64,000 nucleotides of DNA. It comes from Selaginella moellendorffii. Its lineage: Eukaryota > Streptophyta > Lycopodiopsida > Selaginellales > Selaginellaceae. The position numbers and the translations under genes are program-made. Numbering within the stretch: the first letter of the stretch is position 1; each line of letters opens with the position of its first letter. Location of the stretch: contig NW_003314348.1 in NCBI RefSeq assembly GCF_000143415.4, forward strand, positions 191,309-255,308. The letters run 5' to 3'. The notes below the pieces were generated by a model. That model was not told where the DNA came from, did no database searches, and saw nothing but the letters and a program-made list of their open reading frames with translations. Below, piece after piece: positions 9,790 to 19,974 of this stretch.

Positions 9790-10710
9790 ATGATGGTGAG
9801 CACTTTTGTGGAGATGCACGGCGGTATGCCCGTCATCAAGGAGCTGATAGTTGACAATGACGAGCTTATGGAGGCTTTGGCCGAAGCTGGCGAGGCAAGC
9901 AGGAAAAGAGAGCGCAAGGAGGAAGACAAAGATGGGCAACCCCTCAAGAAGGTAAGGAGAGATGACGTCCGAGAGGAACCCTGCAAGGATCAAGGGCAAA
10001 CGATGGCGAGTACTTTTGTGGAGATGCACGGCGGTATGCCCGTCATCAAGGAGCTGCTAGTTGACAACGACGAGCTCATGGAGGCTTTGGCCGAAGCTGG
10101 CAAGGGAAGTAAGAAAAGGCAGCGCGAGGAGGACTGCAAAGATGGCCAACCCCTCAAAATGGTAAAGAGAGATGATGCCCGAGAGGAACCCTGCAAGGAT
10201 CAAGGCAAGTCGAGGGGTCCCATAATCGTGAGGATCAAGCTGCACAAGAAGGGAGATGCAGTCGTCAAAGAACCCTGCAATGATCACTGCAAAGATCAAG
10301 TCGCGAGGATCGAGCTCCACAAAGAAAACAAGGAAAGCAGTAGCGCTGTTGCAGAGGAGACATTGAAACCCAACGAGGGCAAGAAGAGGAGTGAGACAGA
10401 GCTGCCAATCGCTAGGAGCGCGACAAAGACAGTGGGAAGGGCGATCAAGCCTTGCAACACGGCAAGAAAGGCGTCACAGCAGCGGAGGAGTCATAAGGAG
10501 CTTGAGACTAGCGCTAGCATGAAAATCGAGTGTGCGCCAGTGAAGAAGGTGCTCAGTGCTAGGTGCTTGAACGTGCCATTGGGTGATGCTGCGAAGAGAC
10601 GAGATGCCCCCGTTCACTATCTCGATTTTGGTGCTGGCAACGGCTGCGCTGCTCGTTCCACAGCTCCAAAGATCAAGTGGAACCCCATGCGCTCCTCCAC
10701 TCGCGCATGA
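9790..10710 (+). CDS. Unrecognised Lys/Glu-rich protein with a 70-residue internal tandem repeat
   Basis: Single exon, 306 residues. Two consecutive 210-bp units start at 9793 and 10003. Each encodes STFVEMHGGMPVIKEL, then VDNDELMEALAEAG, then a charged stretch ending DGQPLKKVRRDD or similar and EEPCKDQG. Smaller repeats follow (RIKLHK, RIELHK and EPCxDxCKDQ). The protein is highly charged, with several basic clusters that could be nuclear localisation signals, and has no membrane segment. I do not recognise the family. An adjacent ATG precedes the repeat start. It is flanked by AT-rich DNA. Both repeats stay in frame and keep the same residues, which argues for a translated gene. Confidence 0.6.
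   Translation: MMVSTFVEMHGGMPVIKELIVDNDELMEALAEAGEASRKRERKEEDKDGQPLKKVRRDDVREEPCKDQGQTMASTFVEMHGGMPVIKELLVDNDELMEALAEAGKGSKKRQREEDCKDGQPLKMVKRDDAREEPCKDQGKSRGPIIVRIKLHKKGDAVVKEPCNDHCKDQVARIELHKENKESSSAVAEETLKPNEGKKRSETELPIARSATKTVGRAIKPCNTARKASQQRRSHKELETSASMKIECAPVKKVLSARCLNVPLGDAAKRRDAPVHYLDFGAGNGCAARSTAPKIKWNPMRSSTRA
9793..10212 (+). repeat. Two-unit 210-bp coding tandem repeat
   Basis: Units start at 9793 and 10003. The first about 110 bp of each unit are nearly identical; the later part has diverged by substitutions without a frame change. Confidence 0.85.
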
Positions 10711-11262
10711 TTTGCAACAACTTCGTTAATGTTAGAAAACAAGATTAAGATAGGAACTGAAGTTTTTTTAGTAGAACAAATTTGTCTTGATTAATTTGTG
10801 CAAATCAAAGAATATAGTGTTTTTTTTCTCCCATGATAATATTACCCGGACGCTGCAAAGAACACCGACGACATAAAGCTAGCCTCTTCAAACAAAGACC
10901 GAGTGTGTTAGTGCCGCAGGCTGGCTGAAGAAAAACTTCCAAAACAAAAGCTAAAACCATCACTCCTTCTCTATGTATACTCTTTCTCAACCCAGCCATT
11001 CTCCCTCTTTTATCATCCCAGTCCCGGAGTACCAAGCCACACAATGAAAGGAAAAAAAATAATAAATAAATATAGCGTCCCCCCCTCAGTACCAATGAAA
11101 AACAAAAAAAGAAAAAAGAAAAACGAGGAAAACCAAAAGACAAAAGAAGAAAAGAAAAGAGTAAAAAGCTTTGCTCTCTTACGTTACCTCCATGGAACGC
11201 TGGATGGAACGCTGCTAGAAGTGTCACTGTGATCCTCTTTTCTAAGCCGCCGGAGGAAAGAG
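10711..11262. other. Spacer; probable 3' UTR of the hnRNP-like gene
   Basis: Contains A/T-rich sequence and purine runs at 11045-11165. No protein family or RNA gene is seen. Part is probably the 3' UTR of the minus-strand gene that ends at 11263. Confidence 0.45.
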
Positions 11263-13059
11263 CTAGCTACTGTGATCAGCCGTGGAAGGATATGGCCTAA
11301 AGCGAGCGTCTGGATTCCCTCCTCTCTGGGATTGTCTACTGCTCGCTCCATAGTTCGCACCATAGCCTCCTCCATTCCCTGTCCCATCACCTGTTGCTCC
11401 ACTGTTTCCCATCCCTCCGCCATAATTCGATCCAACACCGCTACCACCGCCGCCACCACCGCCACCACTTCCACCACCACCGCCGCCACTCCCGCCACCG
11501 CCGCTATATCCATCTACACTCCCAGCTCTCCAGGTGTTGTCCGGATAACCAGAGTACGCATCTGCATAACTCGAGCCATAGCTACCTGCATTACCACCAC
11601 CGCCACCACCGTATCCTCCGCTGTTATTCCCATATCCTCGCCCACCATAGCCAGCGGCAGCACTGCCATACCCCGCGTCGCTACTATAACCATAGCCGCT
11701 CCCGCTATACCCCGGACTCGTCGCAGCATTCCCCTGTCCGCCACCTCCAGAGCCACCCCATCCAGCGTTCCCATATCCGCTCATATTACTCCCACTGCCT
11801 CCATATCCACCGGAACCAGCAGCTCCACCATATCCCGGAGCACCGCCACCACCCCAAGCGTTCCGTCCACCTCCATACCCGGGGCTGCCACCTCCGGCTC
11901 CGCCATACCCCGGACCGCCACCTCCGTATCCCCCGCCACCTCCGCTAGCGTAGCCACCGTATCCTCCCCCAGCAGCAGCAGCAGCAGCAGCAGCACTGGC
12001 ACCATATCCTCCACCGTAGCCATATCCAGCAGCGCTTGCGCCGTAGCCTGTTCCTACAGCTCCATACCCGCCAGCGCCACCGTAACCAGCAGCTCCATAG
12101 CCAGCAGCACCGCCGTAGGAAGGATAGCCACCCCGGATCCCTGGAGTCGGACTGTACCGGCTGGCAGCGGCGTAGGCACCGGCAGCTCCACCACCTGGAC
12201 TGCTCGGGTAGCCGGGGCCGTAGGCGCTGTATCCTCCGGGCCTGGGAACTCCCGAGTAGCCGGCTCCTCCGGGACTCCTGGCCGGCCCGGCCGAGAGCTC
12301 CTTGGGCACCGCCCGCTTCACCTCCACCATCTTCTCCTTGAGCTCGTGGAAGGTCTTGTGCAGGACGTTGTCCACGGCTTCCTCGGTGTCGAAGGTGATG
12401 AATCCAAAGCCGCGGGGGCGCTGCGTCGCGTGGTCGTACATGACGACGACATCTGTAATAGTACCAAACTGCTCAAAATACTTTCGGAAGTCATCCTCAG
12501 TTACATTAGAGCCTAAACCACCCACAAAAATCTTTTTGGTTTTAGACGAGGCATGGCCGCCCGGCCCAGCCACGGCACTCCCGTTGGCCTTTACTACACT
12601 GTGCTGCTCATCCCTGGGCACGGCCTTTTTCGCTTCCACCTATGTAGAGTTAAAAAAGAAAACAAGCTAGCACTAGTTATAAACCAGCTAAAGACCACAC
12701 ACACTCTCACTCTCTTCAAACACATCACACACACAAGCAAGCCAAGCAAAGAGAGGAAAAAGTATGGAACAAAACACTCTATAGCGCTACTATCACGTAG
12801 AGAAATCTAGCGAGCTATGGAGGGAGGGGGGACGTACCACTCTTCCATCGATCGTGTGCTTGTCCAGCAGCACCCGGTCGGCGCAATTGGGATCCGAGAA
12901 CACCACGAATCCAAACCCGCGGGCGCGCCCAGTGGTCCGGTCCCTCATAATCACCGTCTCCACGACCTCGCCATAGGCCTGGAAGTAATCCTTGAGCTTC
13001 TCCTCGGTCGTCTCCCACGAGATCCCGCCAATGAAAAGCTTCCCCTGATCTGTTTCCAT
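11263..13059 (-). CDS. hnRNP A/B-like RNA-binding protein, two RRMs and a Gly-rich tail
   Basis: Two exons: 12838-13059 and 11263-12639, giving 532 residues. RRM1 starts at residue 2 (KLFIGGISWETT as RNP2, RARGFGFVVF as RNP1). The linker DGRVVEAKKAVPRDEQ joins the exons. RRM2 carries KIFVGGLGSNVTEDDF and RPRGFGFITF. From about residue 190 the protein is a long Gly/Tyr/Ser/Ala low-complexity domain with a poly-Ala run, ending in a conserved RFRPYPS-type tail. The architecture matches plant hnRNP1/RNP1-like proteins, which bind pre-mRNA in the nucleus; the tail probably drives condensate formation. A CT-rich 5' leader extends to about 13340. Confidence 0.92.
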
Positions 13060-13500
13060 GGTCTACAGCAATGCGCGCCCCCGGATCTGAATGCCTGGCC
13101 GCCGCGCTTAGATCCGCGGCTGGAGCTCCATCCCCGCGCCCCCGGCGCTGCAATGCGCTGCTAGATCTGGCCTGGAACCGGGAATGCGCCAATTCAGATC
13201 CCTGGCAAAGCCGGCGCCTCGGCTGGAAGGCGCCTGCTCTGCGATTATCCCAATCGTCGCCGCCAAAGAGAGAGGGGAAGAAGAAAAGAGAGATTCTCCG
13301 AGAGAGTGTGAGTGTGAGTGTGTGTCGTGGTGAAACCCTACAGATCTCCTCGCTCTGGATTAGGGTTAGGTCAACCGGTACGGCACGCGATGACAAGTTA
13401 ACGGCTAGGATTGCACTCCCGCGATTCCCACGTGGTCGTACCAAGTGTCGGGATAAAAGAAAGGTGGCCGTACGTAGTGTCTGGATAAAAAAGTTAATGA
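13060..13500. other. 5' flank of the hnRNP-like gene
   Basis: GC-rich leader followed by CT/AG-rich sequence (13265-13330 on the plus strand is purine-rich). No other gene is seen before the tRNA. Confidence 0.4.
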
Positions 13501-13573
13501 TGGAGATGAGGGGCATCGATCCCCTTACCTATCGCATGCGAAGCGATCGCTCTACCATCTGAGCTACATCCCC
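13501..13573 (-). tRNA. tRNA-Ala (anticodon CGC)
   Basis: Read on the minus strand it folds as a full cloverleaf: acceptor GGGGATG pairs with CATCTCC, the D-arm is GCTC...GAGC, and the anticodon stem ATCGC/GCGAT encloses TTCGCAT. The anticodon is CGC (reads GCG), and the T-stem is AGGGG/CCCCT. The T-loop reads ATCGATG, not the usual TTCGATC. The discriminator is A. No intron. Confidence 0.93.
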
Positions 13574-13729
13574 AATCGTTGGACGCTAACCATGTGCTCG
13601 CCTAAAACATGAGACTATAACCTAATTTATTATTCTAAGAATATTCGATGTTTAAATTTCCTAGAGCCTCTCAAAACTCTTTTGCCAGAGAGTTTATTTC
13701 ATGGACACACTCGCAGCACTGGGAAATCT

Positions 13730-15326
13730 CTACCCGAAAACGCGGACCAAGTTCTCCACAAACTGGTAGCTCCGCTCCTCCTCTCCACCTCGCCTGGGCT
13801 GGCGCTCGCGCCGGGGGAAGATGTAAGCCTCCTCGGCGCGACGATCCTCGAGCTTCTGCTGGAGCTGCTCGTCGATCTGGAGCGCGCTGGACATGACGCT
13901 GCGCGGGACTCCCTTGTACACCGAGTTCCTGCCCGCGAGATACGATTCTATCGGCCTGGGAAGAACCAAGACATGATCAAACAAAAAATCCAAAGCAAAC
14001 GATCCAGGAACTTACAAGTGGGTCTTGTAGATCACCGCGAAATCGAGACCTTCATTTCCGGCCAGCTTTGCGGAGGGATAGTTCGCCGGGACAACGAGAA
14101 GAGAGCCCTCGTCCATGTCCGCCTCCACGGCCTGCTCGCCATTCTCGCGCACAACTTCAATCCTCCCGCGTCCCTCGTTGACGTAGATAACTTTGTGTGC
14201 GTTGTGTGCCCACGCTGGAGCGGTCAGAGCACCCTGGAAGCCAAGAATCCATCAAAAAAATCACTTTTTTCCCGATCGATCTTACCGATTTGAGCTGGTA
14301 GCATGCAGCCGAGAGTCCGAGCTCCTTGAGAATCGGCATCTTCATGCTGTTAAGCTGGCGCAACTCTCCACCGCGCGGAACGTAGACATCGGGCTGCGAA
14401 TCACCCAGGCGGTAGACGAAGTCCATGTAGATTCCGCTGTTGGTCACCGACGGCAGGCTCCTTCGCTGCTGCTCGTCCACTTTGATGATCTGTGAGCCCT
14501 TCTGGCCCTCGCGAAGTCGCTGCACGATCGACTCGTCCACGCCCCACGCCTGAGCCAGGATCTCCTTGCTGAAACCGTGGAGCAGGGAGTTTCCGGTGGA
14601 CTCGTCCTGTGATTCTCGGCGCCGGCGTGGAGATCTCTCAGACTCTTGCTCGTCACTTCCCGCGAGATGGAAGACCTGCGCAAACAAAGCTGATTGTTTC
14701 AGATGAGAACGAATGGGAGAGTGATCTTTGCGGACCTTGAATCGTCCACACTCGCAGCTAGTGGTGGTGTCAGCGACGTCGAGGAATCGAGCGCGCTGGT
14801 TTCCATCGTTGAAGAGCCACGCCGCGAATCCTCGCGGGATCGCCATGGTATCTCCTTTCTTGAGCTCAAACACGCTCTTCTCAGTCACCTTATCTGTGAA
14901 GGGACTCACGATTCCAGCCCGGAGCCTCCCTGGAGCAACAACATCAACGCAAACACCGTGAGAAACAATCCAAGATCGAGAATGTGGGTGGCGAGCGATC
15001 ATACCTTCCATGACCGTGAGAAGGACATGCGAGTCCTTGTAGCCCGGAAGAACAAGACCATTCGGCTCCACGGTGACGCGCTTCACTCCAAACTCGGCGT
15101 CGCACAGCGCGCGGTAGTCACCGGCGTCATACTCCTCGATCCTGCCACCCTCGGAGCGGAAGATCTCGCGGGGCTTGCGCGGCTTCAAGTCCCGGAACGC
15201 CTGGCGCTGCTGGCGCCGATCGCTCGACTCTCGATCGTGGTGCTGGCGATCACCCTCGCGACGAGCGTGAACATCCAGAGCCAGCACCGCGAGAGCCAGC
15301 GCGAGAACAAAGAGCTTCTTTCCCAT
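13730..15326 (-). CDS. Secreted bicupin of the 7S/11S seed-globulin superfamily
   Basis: Five exons: 15005-15326, 14736-14929, 14286-14675, 14016-14233 and 13730-13955, giving 449 residues. A signal peptide spans about residues 1-22 (KKLFVLALALAVLALDVHA). A basic, Arg/Gln-rich segment precedes the first cupin (VLPGYKDSHVLLTVMEGRL to GDTMAIPRGFAAW). A second cupin follows (APAWAHNAHKVIYVNEG to GSLLVVPANYPSAK). The C-terminal helix LAGRNSVYKGVPRSVMSSAL matches the globulin oligomerisation region. Such proteins are storage globulins of seeds or spores, entering protein bodies through the ER. The His-Asn-Ala-His in the second cupin suggests metal binding may persist. Expression in megaspores is a guess. 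Confidence 0.87.
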
Positions 15327-15391
15327 CTCTAGCAGCTCGAAAAGAGGAAAAAGCGATGGTGGATGGAAGAAACCATAGCCGGGGACGAAGC

Positions 15392-15421
15392 TTATATACT
15401 CGCTGGCCAAGCTTGTGCATG
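15392..15421 (-). promoter_or_regulatory. TATA box with an upstream RY (CATGCA) element
   Basis: Read on the minus strand, TATATAA at 15392-15398 lies 66 bp before the globulin ATG. A CATGCA core lies at 15416-15421, about 20 bp further upstream. In seed plants RY elements bind B3 factors such as ABI3/FUS3 and drive storage-protein genes. Function here is inferred from position alone. Confidence 0.45.
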
Positions 15422-15624
15422 GCATCCATTTGGCGTCGCGTATCCTGCCACTATACTTGCCATTTGGGGGCACCTTCCAAATCATCTCCAGTGTGGAGCT
15501 GGAACTTCACCATAGCTCAAAGCACCCGTTTAGAAGATCAAATGGAAACGAGTGTGATACCTTTGATTCTTTACGTGTACAAACAAAGCTCGCGGCCTCT
15601 TCGCTCTCTCGCTCCGCGCTTGCG

Positions 15625-17490
15625 TTACGAGATAGCATGGCCGAATCCGAGCTCCACCGCGTGAGTGGCATCCAAACCACACCCCATGCCTTCGTACCAC
15701 TTATCATTCTCTGCGCAGTAGCTGCTCAAGCCTCCATCTTCGCTGGGCTGCCGGAGGAGCGTCTCGCAGTTCTTGCAGTAGCCCGTCTCGAGCAGGACGT
15801 CCGCCTTGCAGCAGCACCTCGTGCAAGAGAGCGTCGGGGCTTTCTCCGCGGCCTTCTTTGCTGGCCGTCGTCTCGAAGATGGCTTCGCCATTGCGTCGTC
15901 CTTGGTGTCGGCCTCCCTGCTCATCTCGTCCTCCCGGGACCAGTGCTCCACCAGGCTCATGTCGTCGGCCAGGCTTTGCTGCTGAGCACCAACACCCGCC
16001 GCAACGATCGCTCCCGCCGCCTTGTCGATGCTTCGGAGCCTCAGCACCGCCGACGATACGTCCTGGCAAACGCTGTTGAGAACGTCCACGCTCGTGTTCC
16101 CCAGCCTTTGTTCCAGGCTCCCAAGTTCCATCTGGAGCTCCTGTATCTGCCGGAGTAGAACCTGGCGCGCTTCATCCTCTTCCTTCTCAGCCGCAAGCTC
16201 CTCGGAGATGCTGTTCGGGTCGACAAACCGGTGAATTACCCTCGCGCTGCCTTCGTGCGGACCCGGCTCATGGCCGGAGTGAACCGCATAGAGCTTGAAC
16301 GTTGCGACGCCTTCTTCCTGGTACGCAAACGTTTTCTCCTTCTCGTCGTAGTTCGTGATGGGAACTATCGCCCGGATCCGGAAGCTGCATCCACACCGCT
16401 TGGACATGTACCGCTTCCTCTTGAGCACACCGGGCTTCCTCCCAGTCGGCTCTCCACCCCTGTGGCAGCAGTAGTCTTTCACCTCGGCTAGAAACGGCTT
16501 GTATCTGATATACTTCTGCCGGATGCACAACACCACCTTGTACTTGGCCGCGAGATGCTGCAACCGCTGAGGGACGTCTCGAGCCACCACCTCGAACGAC
16601 TCCGTGTACTCGAATCTCTTCCTCCTGGATTGCTGGAGAGCGGCACTAGCAGCAGCAGCGGCAGTATCAGTAGTAGCAGCAGTAGAAGTTCCGCCACCAC
16701 CATTACCACCATCACCACCAACACCAGTAGGAGCATGACTAGCGACGCTACCACTGCCAGCACCAGCAGCATCACCGCTTCCTCCAATGCTCTTGATGCT
16801 CTTCCCACCGCCGAGGGACGAGCGCTCGCTAGAGCTCCCACAAACCGGGCACGTCGAGATACATACCTTGACATACGACTCTGGAACTCCATAAACCTTG
16901 GCACCGACAGTCCACACGTCTCGCATCCTCTCCAGCGTCTCCTTGCAGCCGAGGTGCTTGAGATCCGGGCGAATGTGGAACTGCTGGACGATCCCACCCC
17001 ATTGCTCGATGAATGGCACGAACTGATAAGGATTGCTCTTGAAGAACAGCACCTCGTTGCCGAGATCGTCAACTTGGGCCTGGAGCTTGTCCTGGATCCT
17101 CCTCCAGCCCGTGAGATAGGCCGTGTCTTCGTGACGATCCTTCCACACGCCGCGCCAGGAAGCTAGAACCGGCGGCGTCGCCACGCCCCGGATCTCGTCC
17201 GGCGATGGATGCCGCCCGGCCATGAGGCAGCGCACCATGAGCCTGTGAGACGCGCGATTGAATGTGTAGAACTGGCTCGACATGTGAGGCTCTGGATCCA
17301 CGGGCATCATCATCACGGAGGAAGCTCGCGACGAGGATGGATTGGCGGCGGCGGATTGAGGATTGGAGAGATTTGGCGGCGGGACGATGGCGATTGCCGA
17401 GCTGCTGGCCGCGGCTATGCATTCCGCCCCGGCGTAGAGCTCTTCCTGGTCGGGATCGGTCATGGCCGCGTCCTCGCTCAGCACAGACAT
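15625..17490 (-). CDS. FAR1/WRKY-GCM1-like zinc-binding protein, uncharacterised
   Basis: Single exon, 621 residues; a second Met at 17463 is an alternative start. A conserved N-terminal region (about residues 70-210) contains FYTFNRASHRLMVRCLM and HIRPDLKHLGCKETLERM. It is followed by CPVC and a Gly/Ser/Ala/Thr low-complexity linker. Then comes a block with YCCHRGGEP and MSKRCGCSFRIRAIVP, closing with VHSGHEPGPHE. This Cys-Cys-His-His pattern resembles the WRKY-GCM1 fold of FAR1 and MULE DNA-binding domains. A coiled region and a C-terminal Cys cluster (CTRCCCKADVLLETGYCKNC) follow. It could be a transposase-derived regulator. Antisense frames through this gene are shadows. Confidence 0.6.
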   Translation of the reverse strand: MSVLSEDAAMTDPDQEELYAGAECIAAASSSAIAIVPPPNLSNPQSAAANPSSSRASSVMMMPVDPEPHMSSQFYTFNRASHRLMVRCLMAGRHPSPDEIRGVATPPVLASWRGVWKDRHEDTAYLTGWRRIQDKLQAQVDDLGNEVLFFKSNPYQFVPFIEQWGGIVQQFHIRPDLKHLGCKETLERMRDVWTVGAKVYGVPESYVKVCISTCPVCGSSSERSSLGGGKSIKSIGGSGDAAGAGSGSVASHAPTGVGGDGGNGGGGTSTAATTDTAAAAASAALQQSRRKRFEYTESFEVVARDVPQRLQHLAAKYKVVLCIRQKYIRYKPFLAEVKDYCCHRGGEPTGRKPGVLKRKRYMSKRCGCSFRIRAIVPITNYDEKEKTFAYQEEGVATFKLYAVHSGHEPGPHEGSARVIHRFVDPNSISEELAAEKEEDEARQVLLRQIQELQMELGSLEQRLGNTSVDVLNSVCQDVSSAVLRLRSIDKAAGAIVAAGVGAQQQSLADDMSLVEHWSREDEMSREADTKDDAMAKPSSRRRPAKKAAEKAPTLSCTRCCCKADVLLETGYCKNCETLLRQPSEDGGLSSYCAENDKWYEGMGCGLDATHAVELGFGHAIS

Positions 17491-17664
17491 ATTTTCGCTG
17501 CTTGGCGAGATCGCTAGAACCTGACAATCATCTGGATTGGTGTCGCGTCCCGTCGGGCCGCCGGATCGAGCGGAAGAGATCCCTCCTCCATCGCCATAGC
17601 CGGCTACCTCTGCCCTACTCTCTATATACCCTAATCATTGTTTCGCCAAGAACCCTATTCTCGG
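17491..17664. promoter_or_regulatory. 174-bp divergent region (FAR1-like / SPT4)
   Basis: Divergent start codons at 17490 (-) and 17665 (+). It must hold both core promoters; TATATAC near 17620 could serve SPT4, about 40 bp from its ATG. Confidence 0.45.
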
Positions 17665-18162
17665 ATGGGAGGAGGACACCATCACGCCGCCCAGGTCCCC
17701 GCGAGCTTGGGCAGGGATCTACGCGCTTGTCTTCGATGCCGCCTTGTCAAAACCTACGATCAGGTGAGCTCACGCCGTGGTTCTTAGAGCGATCGATTGA
17801 TTTTCATTCCCGATTCTTCGCAGTTTAACAAGAATGGCTGCGAGAATTGTAAGTTCTTTCACATGGAACAGGAACACGATCGAATTCTAGAGTGCACTAC
17901 TGTGAATTTTTCCGGGTAAGATCAAGCTCTCTCTCTCTCTCTCTCCAACTTAACTCCTCTCTCGCGATTGACAACTCGTGAACTCCATCGATCACCCATC
18001 TCTCTCTCTTGACAACTTATGGATTGTGGATTGACAACTCGTGAACTCTATCGATCACCCATCTCTCTCTCTCTCTCGATTGACAACTCGTGAACTCTAT
18101 CAATTACCCATCTCTCTCTCTCTCTCTCTCGATTGACAACTCGTGAACTCTATTGGTCACCC

Positions 18163-18201
<39 letters not shown>

Positions 18202-18563
18202 AACACTAACATTTTTTGGTAGGCTTATATCCTCGATGGATCCAACTGGGAGCTGGGCAGCTCGATGGTTGAGAATAAGTGAGTGGATTTTTTTTTTTGT
18301 TCTTCCTGTTTTAACTCGAAGTGCTTGACTCGAGCAGGCAAATTCGTTCCTGGCTGCTACGCCCTGGCTGTCTCGGGCGTTCTCAACGAAGATATGCAGG
18401 TCAGTCTCACTTGTTCGTCTTTCATTTCTCGGTGATTTCGAGATCTCTTTGTTTCTGGCATGATTCTTGTAAAACTTTTGTTCGTCCATGCGCTAAGCTA
18501 CTTCTGGTCATTGCCGTGCAGAACATCTGCGAAGACAATAACATCAAGTACGTTCCTCGGTGA
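17665..18563 (+). CDS. SPT4: SPT4 transcription elongation factor
   Basis: Five exons: 17665-17763, 17824-17915, 18223-18278, 18338-18399 and 18522-18563, giving 116 residues, the usual SPT4 length. The four zinc ligands are seen in LRACLRCRLVKTYDQF and GCENCKFF, followed by TTVNFSG, the hallmark SSMDPTGSWAARWLRI, and GKFVPGCYALAV (here SKFVPG). SPT4 pairs with SPT5 to form DSIF, which controls RNA polymerase II processivity. Intron 2 (17916-18222, 307 bp) is unusually long for this window because it is filled with a minisatellite. Confidence 0.96.
17918..18200. repeat. Minisatellite with embedded (TC)n runs in SPT4 intron 2
   Basis: Four copies of a unit beginning GATTGACAACTCGTGAACTC start at 17966, 18029, 18078 and 18131. 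The spacing is 63, 49 and 53 bp. Each unit ends with CACCCAT (or TACCCAT) and a TC tract; the last tract (18166-18199) is the longest. Length variation between units lies mainly in the TC runs, consistent with slippage. Confidence 0.9.
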
Positions 18564-18885
18564 GCAGCCGATGATCGCAAGCACAGGAAAAAAAAAAATT
18601 AGAAGATCACAGATTCAGAGGAGAAAACAGTGAGAAAAATGTGAATTTTGTCTTTCTCCGCTACTTATTACGCTACTTGATAATGAGATAAGTAGCCTCG
18701 CCTTTTACAAGAAAGGACGTAGAATCGACACGAGTTTTGGCCGAGGCACTAGGTAGAGCAGCCATAGCTCGCTGGTGTTTGTTGACCGGATCAATCGCTT
18801 GGCTCTCCAGTGCATGACTTGGGCTCTTAGATTTGGCGAGGAGGGAGCGACCCAAGTCGCCAAAATCGCGGCTTAGGCACGGCTT
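18564..18885. other. Spacer, no gene seen
   Basis: Holds an A run at 18589-18598 and moderately AT-rich sequence. Probably the SPT4 3' UTR and the RAD52 promoter. Confidence 0.4.
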
Positions 18886-19773
18886 ATGGCCCTAGCGGCA
18901 TCGTCGTCCTCCTCGTCCGGATTCCTGCGCCTCGCCGACGCCCGGAGGAAGAATTTGCCGCTCCGCCCGCAGCGCAATCTCCCCCAGCTCCGGACGATGA
19001 GCGCCAGGGCCTGCTCGTCCCCGAATTCGTCGTCGGGCACCTCCGCCGGTGGCGATCTGGTGACGAGCGGCAAGAAAGTGGTGCCGTATGCCAACTATGC
19101 CGTGCCCATCGACAATTCCAGCGCCTCCTCCTTCATCACCCGCCCCCTGGCCGAGATCCTGCGCGACATGAACAAGAGGGTGCCGGACAAGGTGATCAAG
19201 ATCAAGGTGGACGAAGATGGCAACGAGCTCAAGTACATTCCTTGGTATGTTGAGCTCTTTGCTCTCCTGGTGTTCTTGTGCTTGGAATTTGTCTTTGTTT
19301 TCTCGGTTTCGAAGACTTTTCTTGTCGTAAAAAACATGTTTTTGGTTGTACTGCTCATCGATCTGATGGTTTTGTAGGTTCCATGCCAACAGGATGCTGA
19401 GCTTCTACGCTCCAGGTACGAATTCTCCTTCTCAAGCAAGAAAAGTAACGAGAAAAAGGATTGTTTTTCTCGCAGGCTGGAGCGGAGAAGTTCGCAACTT
19501 GACATTCTCGCCGGACAGCAAGACCGTCTCAGTCGTGTACCGAGTGACGATCCGAGGCTCCGATGGCGAGGTAAGCAAAAATTCCTCTTTTTTCTAGGCG
19601 AGAGCTCTGGAGATCTGTTCTTCCAGATCTCTCGCGAGGCCTCGGGCACCGCTTACATGCACGATGTGGAGTTTGGCGATCCCGTCCAGAAGGCCGAGGG
19701 CATGGCGTTCCGGAGAGCCTGCGCGAGATTCGGGCTGGGCCTCTACTTGTACCACGAAGACGATGCGCAGTGA
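18886..19773 (+). CDS. RAD52: Plant organellar RAD52-like ssDNA-binding protein
   Basis: Four exons: 18886-19244, 19378-19415, 19476-19570 and 19627-19773, giving 212 residues. The Ser/Arg-rich first about 50 residues look like an organelle transit peptide. The core includes NYAVPIDNSSASSFITRPL, ILRDMNKRVPDKVIKIKVDE, FHANRMLSFYAPGW, VVYRVTIRGSDGE and FRRACARFGLGLYLYHED, all matching plant RAD52/ODB. These proteins bind and anneal single-stranded DNA, acting in homology-directed repair in mitochondria, plastids or nucleus. The C-terminal RAD51-binding part of yeast RAD52 is absent, as in all plant members. Confidence 0.93.
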
Positions 19774-19974
19774 GTGAGAGACAAGCAAAGCTCTTATAGC
19801 TAAGATTTTGCAGTGTTTGAGAGACCTCGCTACGAGAGAAACGACGACTAAGAAATACTCCTTGTAAAGTTGGAGGTGTCTGTTCCATTTTTTCTATCTT
19901 TCCTGCTGGTCACACTTTATTTGAAAAATCATGTAGCACGATTTCGTCGTGAAAACGGAGGCTGTTGCCAAAAG

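Noticed and set aside
11272-12516. 414-codon plus-strand Ser/Thr/Ile-rich frame
   Set aside because: Antisense shadow of the Gly-rich tail of the hnRNP-like gene, whose GGN codons give long open frames on the other strand.
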